Shown here piece by piece: positions 1 through 8,451 of a stretch of DNA of 64,000 nucleotides; position 1 is the first letter of the stretch; each line of letters opens with the position of its first letter. The stretch is from NCBI RefSeq assembly GCF_003568865.1, contig NZ_CP031115.1:992001-1056000 (forward strand), given 5' to 3'. Under the pieces are notes generated by a model. That model searched no databases and had not been told where the DNA came from. It saw nothing but the letters and a program-made list of their open reading frames with translations. The position numbers and the translations under genes were made by a program. Source of the stretch: Rubrobacter indicoceani (GTDB lineage: Bacteria; Actinomycetota; Rubrobacteria; Rubrobacterales; Rubrobacteraceae).

Positions 1-383
1 TTTGCGTTCGCCTTCGCGACCTTTGCGTAGAGGCTTCTGGCCCAGCGGGGGCGTCGCATCCCCGGCGAAGAGTCGCGGAGGTGGTGGCGGATCTCACCCT
101 CGATCATGGCGTGGGCGTAGGTACTGAACTTCGCCCGCGAGCCGGGCTCGTAGCCGCAGACGGCCTTCATCAGCCCGACGTGGCCGACCTGCAGCAGGTC
201 CTCGTAGGACTCGCCGCTGGAGTCTCTGTAACGCAGTACGACCCCCCGGAGTATCCCCCCGTGCATCGCGAAGAGCCGCGCAAGAGCGCGCCGGTCGTTG
301 CTCTCCCGGTAGGCCGCGAGAAGTCGCCCCGTCCGATCCCACCCCACCTGCGGCCCTGCGACCGTTGCGTGCATAGTTGCCAT
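1..383 (-). CDS. RNA polymerase sigma factor, SigB/SigF type (N-terminal part, cut by window edge)
   Basis: About 127 codons are visible, reading leftward and running off the window. The translation contains a sigma region 2: YEDLLQVGHVGLMKAV, then FSTYAHAMIEGEIRHHLRD, then a proline/arginine-rich stretch (RRPRWAR). This is the pattern of the SigB/SigF/SigG group, where region 2.4 ends in a VPR-like motif. The start is ATG at 381-383, with a second in-frame ATG at 372-374; neither has a strong Shine-Dalgarno. Such factors typically direct general stress or developmental genes, and the target regulon cannot be inferred here. No anti-sigma factor gene lies on the visible side; its usual rsbW/rsbV neighbours could lie beyond the edge. 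Confidence 0.82.
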   Translation of the reverse strand, partial: MATMHATVAGPQVGWDRTGRLLAAYRESNDRRALARLFAMHGGILRGVVLRYRDSSGESYEDLLQVGHVGLMKAVCGYEPGSRAKFSTYAHAMIEGEIRHHLRDSSPGMRRPRWARSLYAKVAKANA

Positions 384-462
384 GCGATGGGTTATCGGGG
401 AAAGGGTATGGGAACTTTAGACGCTCGCCGCCGAACCGGGAAATTTGCGTCTTTCGTACTAG

Positions 463-500
463 TCCGGGACCGCTGAAGCCGGGGTGAAACGGCCCTTCAG
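463..500 (-). other. Hairpin region after the aceE-like gene, with a 17-nt motif also found upstream of pilB
   Basis: CTGAAG (474-479) and CTTCAG (495-500) are complementary and flank a CCG/CGG inner pair, so a hairpin can form just beyond the stop codon of the aceE-like gene. No U-tract follows on the minus strand, so it is a weak terminator candidate. The part TCCGGGACCGCTGAAGC (463-479) recurs with a single inserted base at 8243-8260. Confidence 0.35.
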
Positions 501-2884
501 AAAGAGCCCATCACGTCCAGAGCCGCCCCGACGATGGTCTCCGGGTCGAGGCCGTGGTGCCGGTAGAGGTCGTCCACGCCCCCCGACTGTCCGAACTCCG
601 AGACCCCGAGGTGCGTCGCCGGGACGGTCTGCACCCCTCCCAGAAACGCCAGCGAGTGCGGATGGCCGTCTATAACGCTGACCATCGGGAGCTTTCTGCT
701 TTCCGGGAACAGCCTGTCGAGGATGCCGTACGGGGCGTCCGTCAGCCCCTTCCTCGCCTGCAGCGCCCGAAAGACAAGGCTCGCGCTCGTCAGGCACACC
801 ACGTCCGCCCCGATTGCGCCCTCTTCCTCCAGCAGGTCGGCGGCCCGGATAACCTCCGGCATCATCGCCCCGACCCCGACAAGCGTTACCTGCGGCCTCA
901 GGCCGCGCTCCTGTGCATCCCGGAGCCGGTAGCCGCCGCTTAAAACCTGCCGCCGGCGACTTTCGCGGTCTTCTCTGTTCCCGGGAGCGGGGGAGAGGGA
1001 CTGCTCGACCGGGCGGGTCGAGAGCCGGAAGTAGTGTGAGGCGCCGCCCTTCTCCGGGGGTTTGCCGAGGCGGGAGAGGGCGTACAGAAGCGTCCATTCA
1101 AGGTCCTGGCCGAAGGCCGGTTCCCACGCGATACAGCCGGGTTGTTCGAGGCCGATGGACGGGGTGCTTATGGACTGGTGCGCGCCGCCCTCCGGGGCCA
1201 GCGTAACCCCCGAGGGGGTGCCGACGAGGATGGACTGACCGCCACCGTAGATGCCGAACGACCAGGGTTCAAGGGTTCGGTTCACGAAGGGGTCGTAGAT
1301 CGTTCCGATGGGCAGGAGCGGCTGGCCGCTTCTTCTCCACTCGTAGCCGAGCTCCCCTATAAGCCCGGCGAGGTTGACCTCCGCGATGCCGAGTTCTATG
1401 TGCTGGCCCGTGCCCGTCTCGCGCCAGCGGAGAAGGGTCTCGGGGTCGTCCGAGAACCAGTCGCGGCGTTCCTCGGTGGACCAGATACCGACCTTGTTGA
1501 TCCAGCCCCCGAGGTTCGTCGAGGACGCCACGTCCGGGCTGACGGTTACTATCCGCTCGGCGACCTCCGGCGCGAGCCTCGGAAGCTCCGTTACCGTACG
1601 ACCGAACTCCTGCTGCGTCGAGGTCTCGCCCCTGTAAGCGCGCCCCGTCTCCACCGGAACCTCCGGCGGCGGGGCTGGCGCGGACTCCGGCTTTGCAAGC
1701 CTCTCCGAGACCTCCCCGCAGAGCTTCGATTCCTCGCTGTTTTCGTTGAACGTCTCCCACGGGTCTTCCGGGTCGAAGCCGTACTCTTCTGCGAGTTCTC
1801 CGTACTGCTCGAGCGTGAGGAGCGCGGAGTGGTTGGAGGGGTGGCCCTCTATCGGGAGCCGCCTACCCTTGATGGTGTAGGCGAAGACGACGGAGGGGCG
1901 GTCGGTTGCGGCGTCGGCCTCGCGGTATGCCTCGACGAGGCTCTCGAGGTCGTGGCCGCCGAGGTCGCGGAAGGCGCGGGCGAGGTCGGCGTCCTCCACT
2001 CTGTCTATGACCTTCCTTATATCGTTCTTCATGTCGCCCTCGACTTCGGGGAGGCGTTCGCGCAGCTCGTCGGTCGTGCCGCGAAGAAGCCGCTGGTACT
2101 CGGAGTTCTTCATGTCGTTGATGCGCCGCTCCAGGGCCTCGCCGCCGGGGCGGGCGAAGAGTTGGCGCAGCCCGCGTCCGTACTTCACGTTCACCGTGTG
2201 CCAGCCCGCCGCCTCGAACATGTTCATGAGGCGGCCGATCGCGATCTCCGGCACCACCCGGTCGAGCGTCTGACGGTTCAGGTCAACGACCCACAGGACC
2301 TCGCCGAGCCGCGAGACGGTCGGGTCGGCGATCGCCTCCCAGCACGCCCCCTCGTCAAGCTCCGCGTCGCCGATCAGAGCGACCTTTCGGGAGATGTCTT
2401 CGCCCTGATCCTCCACCTCCCCGAACCTCCCCCGAACGTAGCGGCTGGAGATAGCGGCCCAGATAGGAGCCGTCGCCCCGAGCCCGACGCTCCCGGTCGA
2501 GAAATCAACCGGGTACGGGTCCTTTGTCCGGCTCGGGTAGCTCTGAAGCCCGCCGTAAGACCGGAGCTCCGTCAGGTATTTCCGGTCCAGGTTGCCGAGC
2601 AGGTACTGGATAGCCTGCAGAACGGGCGAGGCGTGCGGCTTTACGGAGACGTGATCCCCGGCTCGCAGATGCTCGAACCACAGCGCCGTCATTATGGAGG
2701 TCATGGACGCGCTCGACGCCTGATGCCCCCCGACCTTTACCCCCGACGGGTTCGGCCTGACCCGGTTCGCATGATGCACGATGGAGGTCGCGAGCCACAG
2801 CACCCGCCGCTCTATCCCTTCGAGCGCACCAAGCCGCTCTGCCCCGAGAACCTCACCCTTCGACCCGACCCGACCCGTCTCCAA
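497..2884 (-). CDS. AceE-like homodimeric E1 (pyruvate dehydrogenase-type) thiamine diphosphate enzyme
   Basis: This is a 795-aa transketolase-fold protein of the AceE type. Recognisable segments are GGHQASSASM near residue 52, KPHASPVLQA near 82, and a TPP-binding segment GDAELDEGACWEA near 172 followed about 28 residues later by DLNRQTLD. AceE of E. coli has GDGEMDEP at this point, so the usual GDG is GDA here. It is also shorter than typical AceE (about 885 aa). The start is TTG (2882-2884) with a GGGGG run about 7 nt upstream. No E2/E3 or lipoyl-domain genes lie nearby, so the substrate (pyruvate or another 2-oxoacid or ketose) is not certain. The reverse strand carries long shadow frames typical of GC-rich genes. 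Confidence 0.8.
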   Translation of the reverse strand: METGRVGSKGEVLGAERLGALEGIERRVLWLATSIVHHANRVRPNPSGVKVGGHQASSASMTSIMTALWFEHLRAGDHVSVKPHASPVLQAIQYLLGNLDRKYLTELRSYGGLQSYPSRTKDPYPVDFSTGSVGLGATAPIWAAISSRYVRGRFGEVEDQGEDISRKVALIGDAELDEGACWEAIADPTVSRLGEVLWVVDLNRQTLDRVVPEIAIGRLMNMFEAAGWHTVNVKYGRGLRQLFARPGGEALERRINDMKNSEYQRLLRGTTDELRERLPEVEGDMKNDIRKVIDRVEDADLARAFRDLGGHDLESLVEAYREADAATDRPSVVFAYTIKGRRLPIEGHPSNHSALLTLEQYGELAEEYGFDPEDPWETFNENSEESKLCGEVSERLAKPESAPAPPPEVPVETGRAYRGETSTQQEFGRTVTELPRLAPEVAERIVTVSPDVASSTNLGGWINKVGIWSTEERRDWFSDDPETLLRWRETGTGQHIELGIAEVNLAGLIGELGYEWRRSGQPLLPIGTIYDPFVNRTLEPWSFGIYGGGQSILVGTPSGVTLAPEGGAHQSISTPSIGLEQPGCIAWEPAFGQDLEWTLLYALSRLGKPPEKGGASHYFRLSTRPVEQSLSPAPGNREDRESRRRQVLSGGYRLRDAQERGLRPQVTLVGVGAMMPEVIRAADLLEEEGAIGADVVCLTSASLVFRALQARKGLTDAPYGILDRLFPESRKLPMVSVIDGHPHSLAFLGGVQTVPATHLGVSEFGQSGGVDDLYRHHGLDPETIVGAALDVMGSF

Positions 2885-3062
2885 AGCAACCCCCGTAAAT
2901 CCTCTGCAGCCCGAAACAACGGCCCTTCCTGTACCGGCGAAAATACACTACGGAAGAGAAAGGGACAAGCATAACTCATGCATAGCTGGTCGGGGGCTCT
3001 ACTATGACGGGTGCCTCCATCTCGCCGCAGCCACCCTGCACGTCAGTCCAAAAGACCGAAGA

Positions 3063-3092
3063 AGCCCCGCAGCCTCTAGAGGCTGCGGGGCT
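3063..3092 (-). terminator. Rho-independent terminator of the Asp-rich protein gene
   Basis: A perfect 30-nt palindrome runs from AGCCCCGCAGCCTC to its complement, centred on TAGA. It lies about 30 nt beyond the stop of the leftward gene ending at 3124. On the minus strand it is followed by a short T-rich stretch (GGTCTTTTGG). It would also act as a hairpin in the other direction, but no rightward gene ends here. Confidence 0.75.
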
Positions 3093-3123
3093 CTCCGGGG
3101 CCAGCGCCTCGGGCGAGGGGCGG

Positions 3124-3771
3124 CTAGTCGTCGTCTCGATCGTCGCCGTTGTCGTCGTCATCCTCGTCGTCTTCGTCTTCGAGGCCGTCGCAGTCGTCGT
3201 CCTCGTCGTCATCGTCGTCATCGCCGTCGTCGCTGCCGTTGGAGTCCCCGTCTTCGTCGCCGTCCGCTATGCCGTCGCCGTCCGAGTCGGGGTTGTTGGG
3301 GTTGTTACCGAAGTCGTTCTCGTCTTCATCGTCGAGGTCGTCGGAGTCCGTATCCTGGTCCGCGTCGTCCTCTACCCCGGAGCGGCACTCGTCTGCGGAG
3401 ACTTCTCCATCGTCCTCGTCTTCGTTATCCGTGCCGTCCCGGTCTCTATCCTCGTCGCCGTCCTTGATCCTGTCGTCGTCGGAGTCGGCGTCGTTCATCC
3501 TCGTGCCGAGCCTGAGTTCGTTGGTGTTGTCCGTACCGTCGCGGTCTCTGTCCTCGTCGCCGTCTTTGATCCCGTCCCCGTCGGAGTCCGCTTTGTTCGG
3601 GTTGGTCTTCGTTATGTTTTTCTCCTGCCCGTTTGTCAGCCCGTCGCGGTCTCTGTCCGGGCTGGCGGCCTCTGCGGGGACCACCATCAGGGAGAACACG
3701 AAGGCGAAGGCGATGGCGACAGCCAGCAGATTTCGCAGGTTCGTCCTTAATACTGCACCGAGCAACCCCAT
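3124..3771 (-). CDS. Secreted Asp-rich calcium-repeat (thrombospondin type 3-like) protein
   Basis: This is a 215-aa protein with an N-terminal signal peptide (positive MGLLGAVLRTNLR, hydrophobic core to about residue 30, then VPAEAA). The mature part is almost entirely repeats of the form D-x-D-x-D-G-x-x-D, for example DSDGDGIKDGDEDRDRDG, which is the thrombospondin type 3 / EF-hand-like loop pattern that binds Ca2+. The C-terminal 50 residues are nearly all Asp, Glu and Gly. It has SD AAAGGAG before ATG 3771. It is monocistronic, ends at a strong terminator, and lies next to the pilus operon. It is probably an exported or wall-associated Ca2+-binding protein of unknown role. Confidence 0.75.
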   Translation of the reverse strand: MGLLGAVLRTNLRNLLAVAIAFAFVFSLMVVPAEAASPDRDRDGLTNGQEKNITKTNPNKADSDGDGIKDGDEDRDRDGTDNTNELRLGTRMNDADSDDDRIKDGDEDRDRDGTDNEDEDDGEVSADECRSGVEDDADQDTDSDDLDDEDENDFGNNPNNPDSDGDGIADGDEDGDSNGSDDGDDDDDDEDDDCDGLEDEDDEDDDDNGDDRDDD

Positions 3772-3972
3772 ACGTACTCCTTTATCTCGATCCGACGATG
3801 CGGATGATTGTCTTTACCTCCGGCTTTTATCGACCTGAACGGACGAATACTTTACGCCGGGGTCTTTATTGCGGGCCGCAGCGTAAAAACAAGTGGACCC
3901 AGCGCTCGCGGGTTGCCTCGAAAGGGGCTGTCCGGGCGTCTCTGCTCTGCCGGTGCGATCATGCAGGCGGGG

Positions 3973-5184
3973 TTATTCGATCAGCTCGAAGATCTTGAAC
4001 ATCGGGAGGTACATCGCGATTATGATGCCGCCGACGATGCCTCCCACGACGACGATCATGAGCGGCTCTATGATGCTCGTCAGTGCTTTGACGCTAGCGT
4101 CCACCTCGGACTCGTAGAAGTCGGCGATCTTCTCCAGCATCTCCTCGGTCTCGCCGGTCTCCTCCCCGACGGCGAGCATCCTCGTTACCATCGTCGGAAA
4201 GACGGGTTCTTCCTCCAGCGGCAGGTAGAGCGGACGGCCTTCCTTTATGGCGTCGCGGCTTCGGAGCAGGGCCGACTCGATAACGTAGTTGCCCGAGGCG
4301 TTGGCGGTTATCTCGAGGGCCTGGAGGATCGGAACGCCCGCCGAGCCGAGGGAGGAGAGGGTTCGGGCGAAGCGGGCCATCGCGCCCTTCTGGACGATGT
4401 CGCCTATTTTGGCCGGGATCTTCAGTACGATGCGGCCCCAGACCTTCCGGCCGTTCTCGGTCTTTATCCAGCGCAGAAAAAAGACGACCCCGCCTATCGC
4501 GGCGAGGCCGAAGATGATCCCGAAGATGCTTGTCAGGAGGTCCGAGATGCCGATGGCGATCCGTGTCGGGAGCGGGAGAACCCCGCCGAGGTCGGTGAAC
4601 ATCCGGGCGAAGATCGGGACGATGAAGATCAGCATCGCCGCCCCGGTCACGAGCGCCAGGATAAGGACGACCGTCGGGTAGGTCATCGCGCTCTTGACCT
4701 TTCTTCTGAGTTCCTGATCCTTTTCCAGTTGCGTGGCGACGCGCAGCAGCACCGTATCGAGGACGCCGCCTACCTCACCGGCCCGCACCATCTCGATGTA
4801 GAGCTTGCTGAAGATCTCCGGGTGCCTGGCCATCGCTTCGGAGAGCGAGTAGCCGCTCTCCACGTCGGAGCGGATGGCGTCGAGGGCGTCGCGGAGCTTT
4901 TTGTTCTGGGTCTGATCGGTCAGGGCGCGAAGGGCGCGGACTATGGGGAGGCCGGCGTTGATCATGGTCGCGAACTGCCGGGTGAAGACAACGAGGTCGC
5001 CCAGCTTTACCGTCTTGAACGGCTCCAGGATATCTTTCTGCCCGACGTTCTGCTCTTTGACGTCTATAACGAGCAGACCCTCGCTTCTGAGGGTGGCCGC
5101 CACCGTTGCAACGTCGTTGCCCTCGATGGTGTCCTCGTGAACCTGCCCGCGTCGGTCGCGCGCCCTGTACGTAAAGACGCTCAT
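3973..5184 (-). CDS. pilC: Type IV pilus / type II secretion inner-membrane platform protein PilC (GspF family)
   Basis: This 403-aa protein begins MSVFTYRARDRRG, the usual PilC/GspF opening. It carries two T2SSF domains (about residues 70-190 and 275-395), each opening with a conserved stretch (FTRQFATMINAGLPIVRAL; FARTLSSLGSAGVPILQAL), and three hydrophobic helices near 170-190, 220-245 and 370-395. PilC links the cytoplasmic ATPases to the pilin. The gene overlaps pilT by 4 nt (ATGA), so the two are translationally coupled. No pilin, prepilin peptidase or PilM/N/O gene is visible downstream; the next leftward gene is the Asp-rich protein. Confidence 0.95.
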   Translation of the reverse strand: MSVFTYRARDRRGQVHEDTIEGNDVATVAATLRSEGLLVIDVKEQNVGQKDILEPFKTVKLGDLVVFTRQFATMINAGLPIVRALRALTDQTQNKKLRDALDAIRSDVESGYSLSEAMARHPEIFSKLYIEMVRAGEVGGVLDTVLLRVATQLEKDQELRRKVKSAMTYPTVVLILALVTGAAMLIFIVPIFARMFTDLGGVLPLPTRIAIGISDLLTSIFGIIFGLAAIGGVVFFLRWIKTENGRKVWGRIVLKIPAKIGDIVQKGAMARFARTLSSLGSAGVPILQALEITANASGNYVIESALLRSRDAIKEGRPLYLPLEEEPVFPTMVTRMLAVGEETGETEEMLEKIADFYESEVDASVKALTSIIEPLMIVVVGGIVGGIIIAMYLPMFKIFELIE

Positions 5185-6323
5185 CTGCGACCCCCGACCA
5201 GCCCGTTACGAGACCCGCCCCGCGCGGACGGGGGCCCGGCACCGAGCATCCTGTGCACCTCTTCGGGGTTCGAGGACTTCTTCAGGGCGCTCTCCTTTGA
5301 GATCTCACCCCGCCTCACAAGGTCCACCAGGCTCGCGTCCATCGTCACCATCCCCACCCCGGCTCCGGTCTGCATCGCGGAGTAGATCTGGTGGTTCTTC
5401 CCCTCCCTTATAAGGTTCCTTACCCCGCTTGTTGCGACCATCACCTCCGCCGCTACCACCCGCCCGCCGCCTCTCTCCTCTCTTCTTTGCACCAGCGTCT
5501 GCGTTACTACCCCCTCAAGAGCGTTTGAGAGCTGCGTCCTTACCTGCTGCTGCTGGTGGGGCGGAAAGACGTCTATCACCCGGTCTACCGTCTGCGGGGC
5601 GTCCTGGGTGTGAAGCGTTGCAAAGACCATGTGCCCGGTCTCGGCGGCGGTGATGGCAAGCTGTATGGTCTCGAGGTCTCGCATCTCGCCTACAAGGATC
5701 ACGTCCGGGTCCTGCCTCAGGACGTGCTTCAGGGCGTTTGCAAAGGAGCGGGTATCCTGGCCCACCTCGCGCTGGTTTACAAGGCACTTCTTGTGGAAGT
5801 GAAGAAACTCTATCGGGTCCTCCACGCTCATTATGTGCTCTTCACGCACCTCGTTTATGCGGTCTATCATCGCAGCGAGGGTCGTTGACTTGCCGCTCCC
5901 CGTAGGGCCCGTGACAAGGACAAGGCCCCGGGGGCGGTCTGCAAGGTCTGCGACCACCTTCGGCAGGCCGAGGTCCTCTAGGGGGGTGATGCTGTGCGGG
6001 ATCATCCGAAAAGCCGCCCCGAGAGAGCCCCTCTGCACGTACACGTTCACCCGAAAACGCGAGAGGTTTGCGACGGTGTAGGAGAAGTCAAGCTCGAGGT
6101 CCTCCTCCAGGCGCTTGCGCTGGCGGTCGGTGAGGATGCCGTAGATCACATCCCTTGCGTGAGAGGGGGAGACGGGCGGGCAGGGGGCGCCGCCCTCAGA
6201 AAGCAGGGGCCGGACCCGCCCGGAGACCCTCACCGACGGCGGAGCCCCCACCGTCAGGTGCAGGTCGCTCGCCTCGAGCCGGTGGGCAGCGAAGAGGTAG
6301 TCGTTGAGGCCGTTCTCTGTCAT
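5181..6323 (-). CDS. pilT: Pilus retraction ATPase PilT (first copy)
   Basis: A 380-aa hexameric secretion ATPase of the PilT class. Motifs are SDLHLTVGAPPSVR at the N terminus, Walker A GPTGSGKSTT, an Asp box (EDPIEF), Walker B (DPDVILVGEMRD) and a His box (GHMVFATLHT). It drives pilus depolymerisation and twitching. It lies in a pilB-pilT-pilC operon, 27 nt after pilB and overlapping pilC. A second pilT (8452-9549) is transcribed the other way on the far side of pilB. The C-terminal tail is extended and Gly/Arg-rich. Confidence 0.95.
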   Translation of the reverse strand: MTENGLNDYLFAAHRLEASDLHLTVGAPPSVRVSGRVRPLLSEGGAPCPPVSPSHARDVIYGILTDRQRKRLEEDLELDFSYTVANLSRFRVNVYVQRGSLGAAFRMIPHSITPLEDLGLPKVVADLADRPRGLVLVTGPTGSGKSTTLAAMIDRINEVREEHIMSVEDPIEFLHFHKKCLVNQREVGQDTRSFANALKHVLRQDPDVILVGEMRDLETIQLAITAAETGHMVFATLHTQDAPQTVDRVIDVFPPHQQQQVRTQLSNALEGVVTQTLVQRREERGGGRVVAAEVMVATSGVRNLIREGKNHQIYSAMQTGAGVGMVTMDASLVDLVRRGEISKESALKKSSNPEEVHRMLGAGPPSARGGSRNGLVGGRR

Positions 6324-6350
6324 GGTCTTGCAGTCTCCTTTTGCGGTTCG

Positions 6351-8105
6351 CTATACAACGGTTCTCAGGACTTCCTCGATCGTTGTTAGGCCCCTTGCGG
6401 CCTTGTAGAGGCCGTCTTCCTTGAGCCGGACCATGCCCGAGCCCTCCGCGACGCGGGCGATGTCGTCGTTTGACGCGCGGGAGAGGACCATTCGCTTTAT
6501 CTCCTCGGTCATCACCATAAGCTCGTAGATGCCGAGCCGCCCCGAGTAACCCGTGCCGCCGCACCGGTCGCAGCCCGCTGCCTCGTGGAAGTCCGGGGCC
6601 GAAAGGCCCCCCGGCTGAAACCCCGAGTTTTCAAGGACGTCCGGTTCTATCTCCACCGGGCGTTTGCAGTGCGGACACAGCTTTCTTGCGAGCCGCTGGG
6701 CGATCACGCAGTCCACCGCCGACGAGGTGAGAAACGGCTCGACCCCCATGTCCGTCAGGCGGTTGAGGGCCGAGGAGGCGTCGTTGGTGTGAAGCGTCGC
6801 AAGGACCAGATGTCCCGTCAGGGCTGACTCGACCGCTATCTTCGCCGTCTCGTGGTCCCTTATCTCCCCGATCATCACTATGTCCGGGTCGCTCCTTAAG
6901 ATGTTCCGGAGCGCGCTTGCAAACGTCAGGCCGACCTTTGCGTTTGTCTGGACCTGGTTTATGCCGCCTATCCGGTACTCGACCGGGTCTTCGACGGTGA
7001 TGATGTTCTTCTCCGGGGTGTTGAGCTCGTTGAGCGTGGCGTAGAGCGTCGTTGATTTGCCGCTCCCCGTCGGCCCGGTCACGAGGATGGCCCCGTATGG
7101 CCGGGTAAAGACGTCGCGGTACTTTTCGTAGACTTCGGGGGCGAACCCGAGGTCGGTGAGCTTCATGAGCACGTTGGAGGTTTCAAGGAGCCGGAGGACC
7201 ATCTTCTCCCCGAAGACCGTCGGCAGGGTGGAGACGCGGAGGTCCACCTTCTTGCCGCCGACCTTTACGCTGAACCGTCCGTCCTGCGGGAGCCGCTTCT
7301 CGGCGATGTTCAGGTTCGAGAGGATCTTGAACCTGGCGGTGACCCCGTTCTGGAGCTTCTGCGGGATCGTCATAACCTCGCGCAGTATCCCGTCCACCCG
7401 GAAACGGATGATGAGGTGGTTCTGGCGCGGCTCGACGTGGATGTCCGAAGCGCCGTCGCTTATGGCCTGCTGCAGAACGGAGCTTACAAGGCGGATCACC
7501 GGCCTCTCGTCCGGCCTCGCCCCGATACCGAGGTCGAGTTCCCCGACCTCCTCGACCTCTTCCACGTTTGCGCCGTCGAGGATGCTCGAGACGTCCTCCC
7601 CGGCGGCGAAGAGCTTGATGAGGGCCTTGTCTATGGCCTCTTCGTCTGCGACGACGGGTAAGATGGAGTGTCGGGAGGACATCCGCAGGTCTTCGAGGGC
7701 CTGGATGTTCAGCGGGTCTCCGAGGGCCACGACGAGCTTGCCCTCCTCGACGGCGAGGGGGAGGGCGCGGTACTTGCGGAGAACGTTCTCGGGCACGAGG
7801 TTCACCACGGAGCGGTCGAGGTCGAGCCCGGCGAGCTCGACGTAGCGAAGCCGGAGCCGCCGGGATCTCGCCCGCCCTATCTCCTCGGCGGTGACAAAGT
7901 TGAGGGAGACCAGGATCTTGCCGAGGTCCCTCGGGTCGTCGCGCTGCATGTCGCGGGCCTGCTGAAGCTGCGCCTCCGAGATGATCCCCTCCGAGACGAG
8001 CGTATCCCAGATGCTCTTGCCGAGCGTCCCCGAACGGCCCGGCCCGGCGGCGGGCCTCACCGTCGGGTCGGCGTCCTGTCTTGCGCCGCCCTGTTGTCTG
8101 AGCAT
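6351..8105 (-). CDS. pilB: Pilus assembly ATPase PilB (GspE family)
   Basis: A 584-aa extension ATPase. The N-terminal MshEN-type domain (about 30-190, with ARDMQRDDPRDLGKILV) is a fold that binds c-di-GMP in MshE-like proteins. The ATPase core has Walker A GPTGSGKSTT, Asp box EDPVEY, Walker B DPDIVMIGEIRD and His box GHLVLATLHT. A four-cysteine zinc motif (CPHC...CDRCGG) near residues 465-515 is typical of PilB/GspE. It leads the pilB-pilT-pilC operon. The 346-nt upstream region is shared with the divergent second pilT and is rich in inverted repeats. Confidence 0.95.
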   Translation of the reverse strand: MLRQQGGARQDADPTVRPAAGPGRSGTLGKSIWDTLVSEGIISEAQLQQARDMQRDDPRDLGKILVSLNFVTAEEIGRARSRRLRLRYVELAGLDLDRSVVNLVPENVLRKYRALPLAVEEGKLVVALGDPLNIQALEDLRMSSRHSILPVVADEEAIDKALIKLFAAGEDVSSILDGANVEEVEEVGELDLGIGARPDERPVIRLVSSVLQQAISDGASDIHVEPRQNHLIIRFRVDGILREVMTIPQKLQNGVTARFKILSNLNIAEKRLPQDGRFSVKVGGKKVDLRVSTLPTVFGEKMVLRLLETSNVLMKLTDLGFAPEVYEKYRDVFTRPYGAILVTGPTGSGKSTTLYATLNELNTPEKNIITVEDPVEYRIGGINQVQTNAKVGLTFASALRNILRSDPDIVMIGEIRDHETAKIAVESALTGHLVLATLHTNDASSALNRLTDMGVEPFLTSSAVDCVIAQRLARKLCPHCKRPVEIEPDVLENSGFQPGGLSAPDFHEAAGCDRCGGTGYSGRLGIYELMVMTEEIKRMVLSRASNDDIARVAEGSGMVRLKEDGLYKAARGLTTIEEVLRTVV

Positions 8106-8451
8106 CTGTACTGGGTCCGCCTCTCTTGTTCTCTCCGACCGTCCCGAAATACTCGCGGCCCACCGCGAGGTTTCTCTGCGCGTCTGCCCGACCGTCTGTT
8201 CTTCTCCCGGATGGTTCGCATCGAAGCGGCGACCTTGCGCGCTCCGGGAACCGCTGAAGCGGGTTATCGTCCGGTGAATCCGGGGCCTTTAGCTAAAGCT
8301 CGCGGCCTCCGGCGACGATAAGACCGGCTAGCGTCGCTTGACTTGCCGAAGGCGGGGTTTCTGCCGGGGGGAGGAGACCCTGCCGCCGGGCGGGCGCGAG
8401 CGGACGCAGACGGGCGAGGATCAGACGGGCAAAGATCAGACGGAGGTAGCT
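8106..8451. promoter_or_regulatory. Divergent pilB / pilT2 intergenic region with nested inverted repeats
   Basis: This non-coding 346 nt separates the two divergent pilus ATPase genes. It holds a small hairpin CCGCT-ga-AGCGG (8251-8262). A larger stem TTATCGTC (8264-8271) pairs with GACGATAA (8314-8321). Inside it, GGCC/GGCC boxes flank a TTTAGCTAAA palindrome. GGTGAATCC inside the stem resembles segments found in several riboswitch cores. I could not match it to c-di-GMP-I, c-di-AMP or cobalamin consensus elements, so it is listed only as a structured regulatory candidate. Confidence 0.45.

Noticed and set aside
1142-2974. A 610-codon plus-strand frame opposite the aceE-like gene.
   Set aside because: Antisense shadow: composition and lack of motifs contrast with the thiamine-enzyme motifs on the other strand.
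3004-3838. Serine-rich and valine-rich plus-strand frames opposite the Asp-rich protein.
   Set aside because: They are the complement of repeated GAC/GAT codons, and the minus-strand frame has a signal peptide, SD and terminator.
8241-8340. c-di-GMP-I, c-di-AMP (ydaO) or cobalamin riboswitch at the pilB/pilT2 region.
   Set aside because: GGTGAATCC and nearby stems recall parts of ydaO and cobalamin cores, but the required second conserved blocks are missing on both strands.
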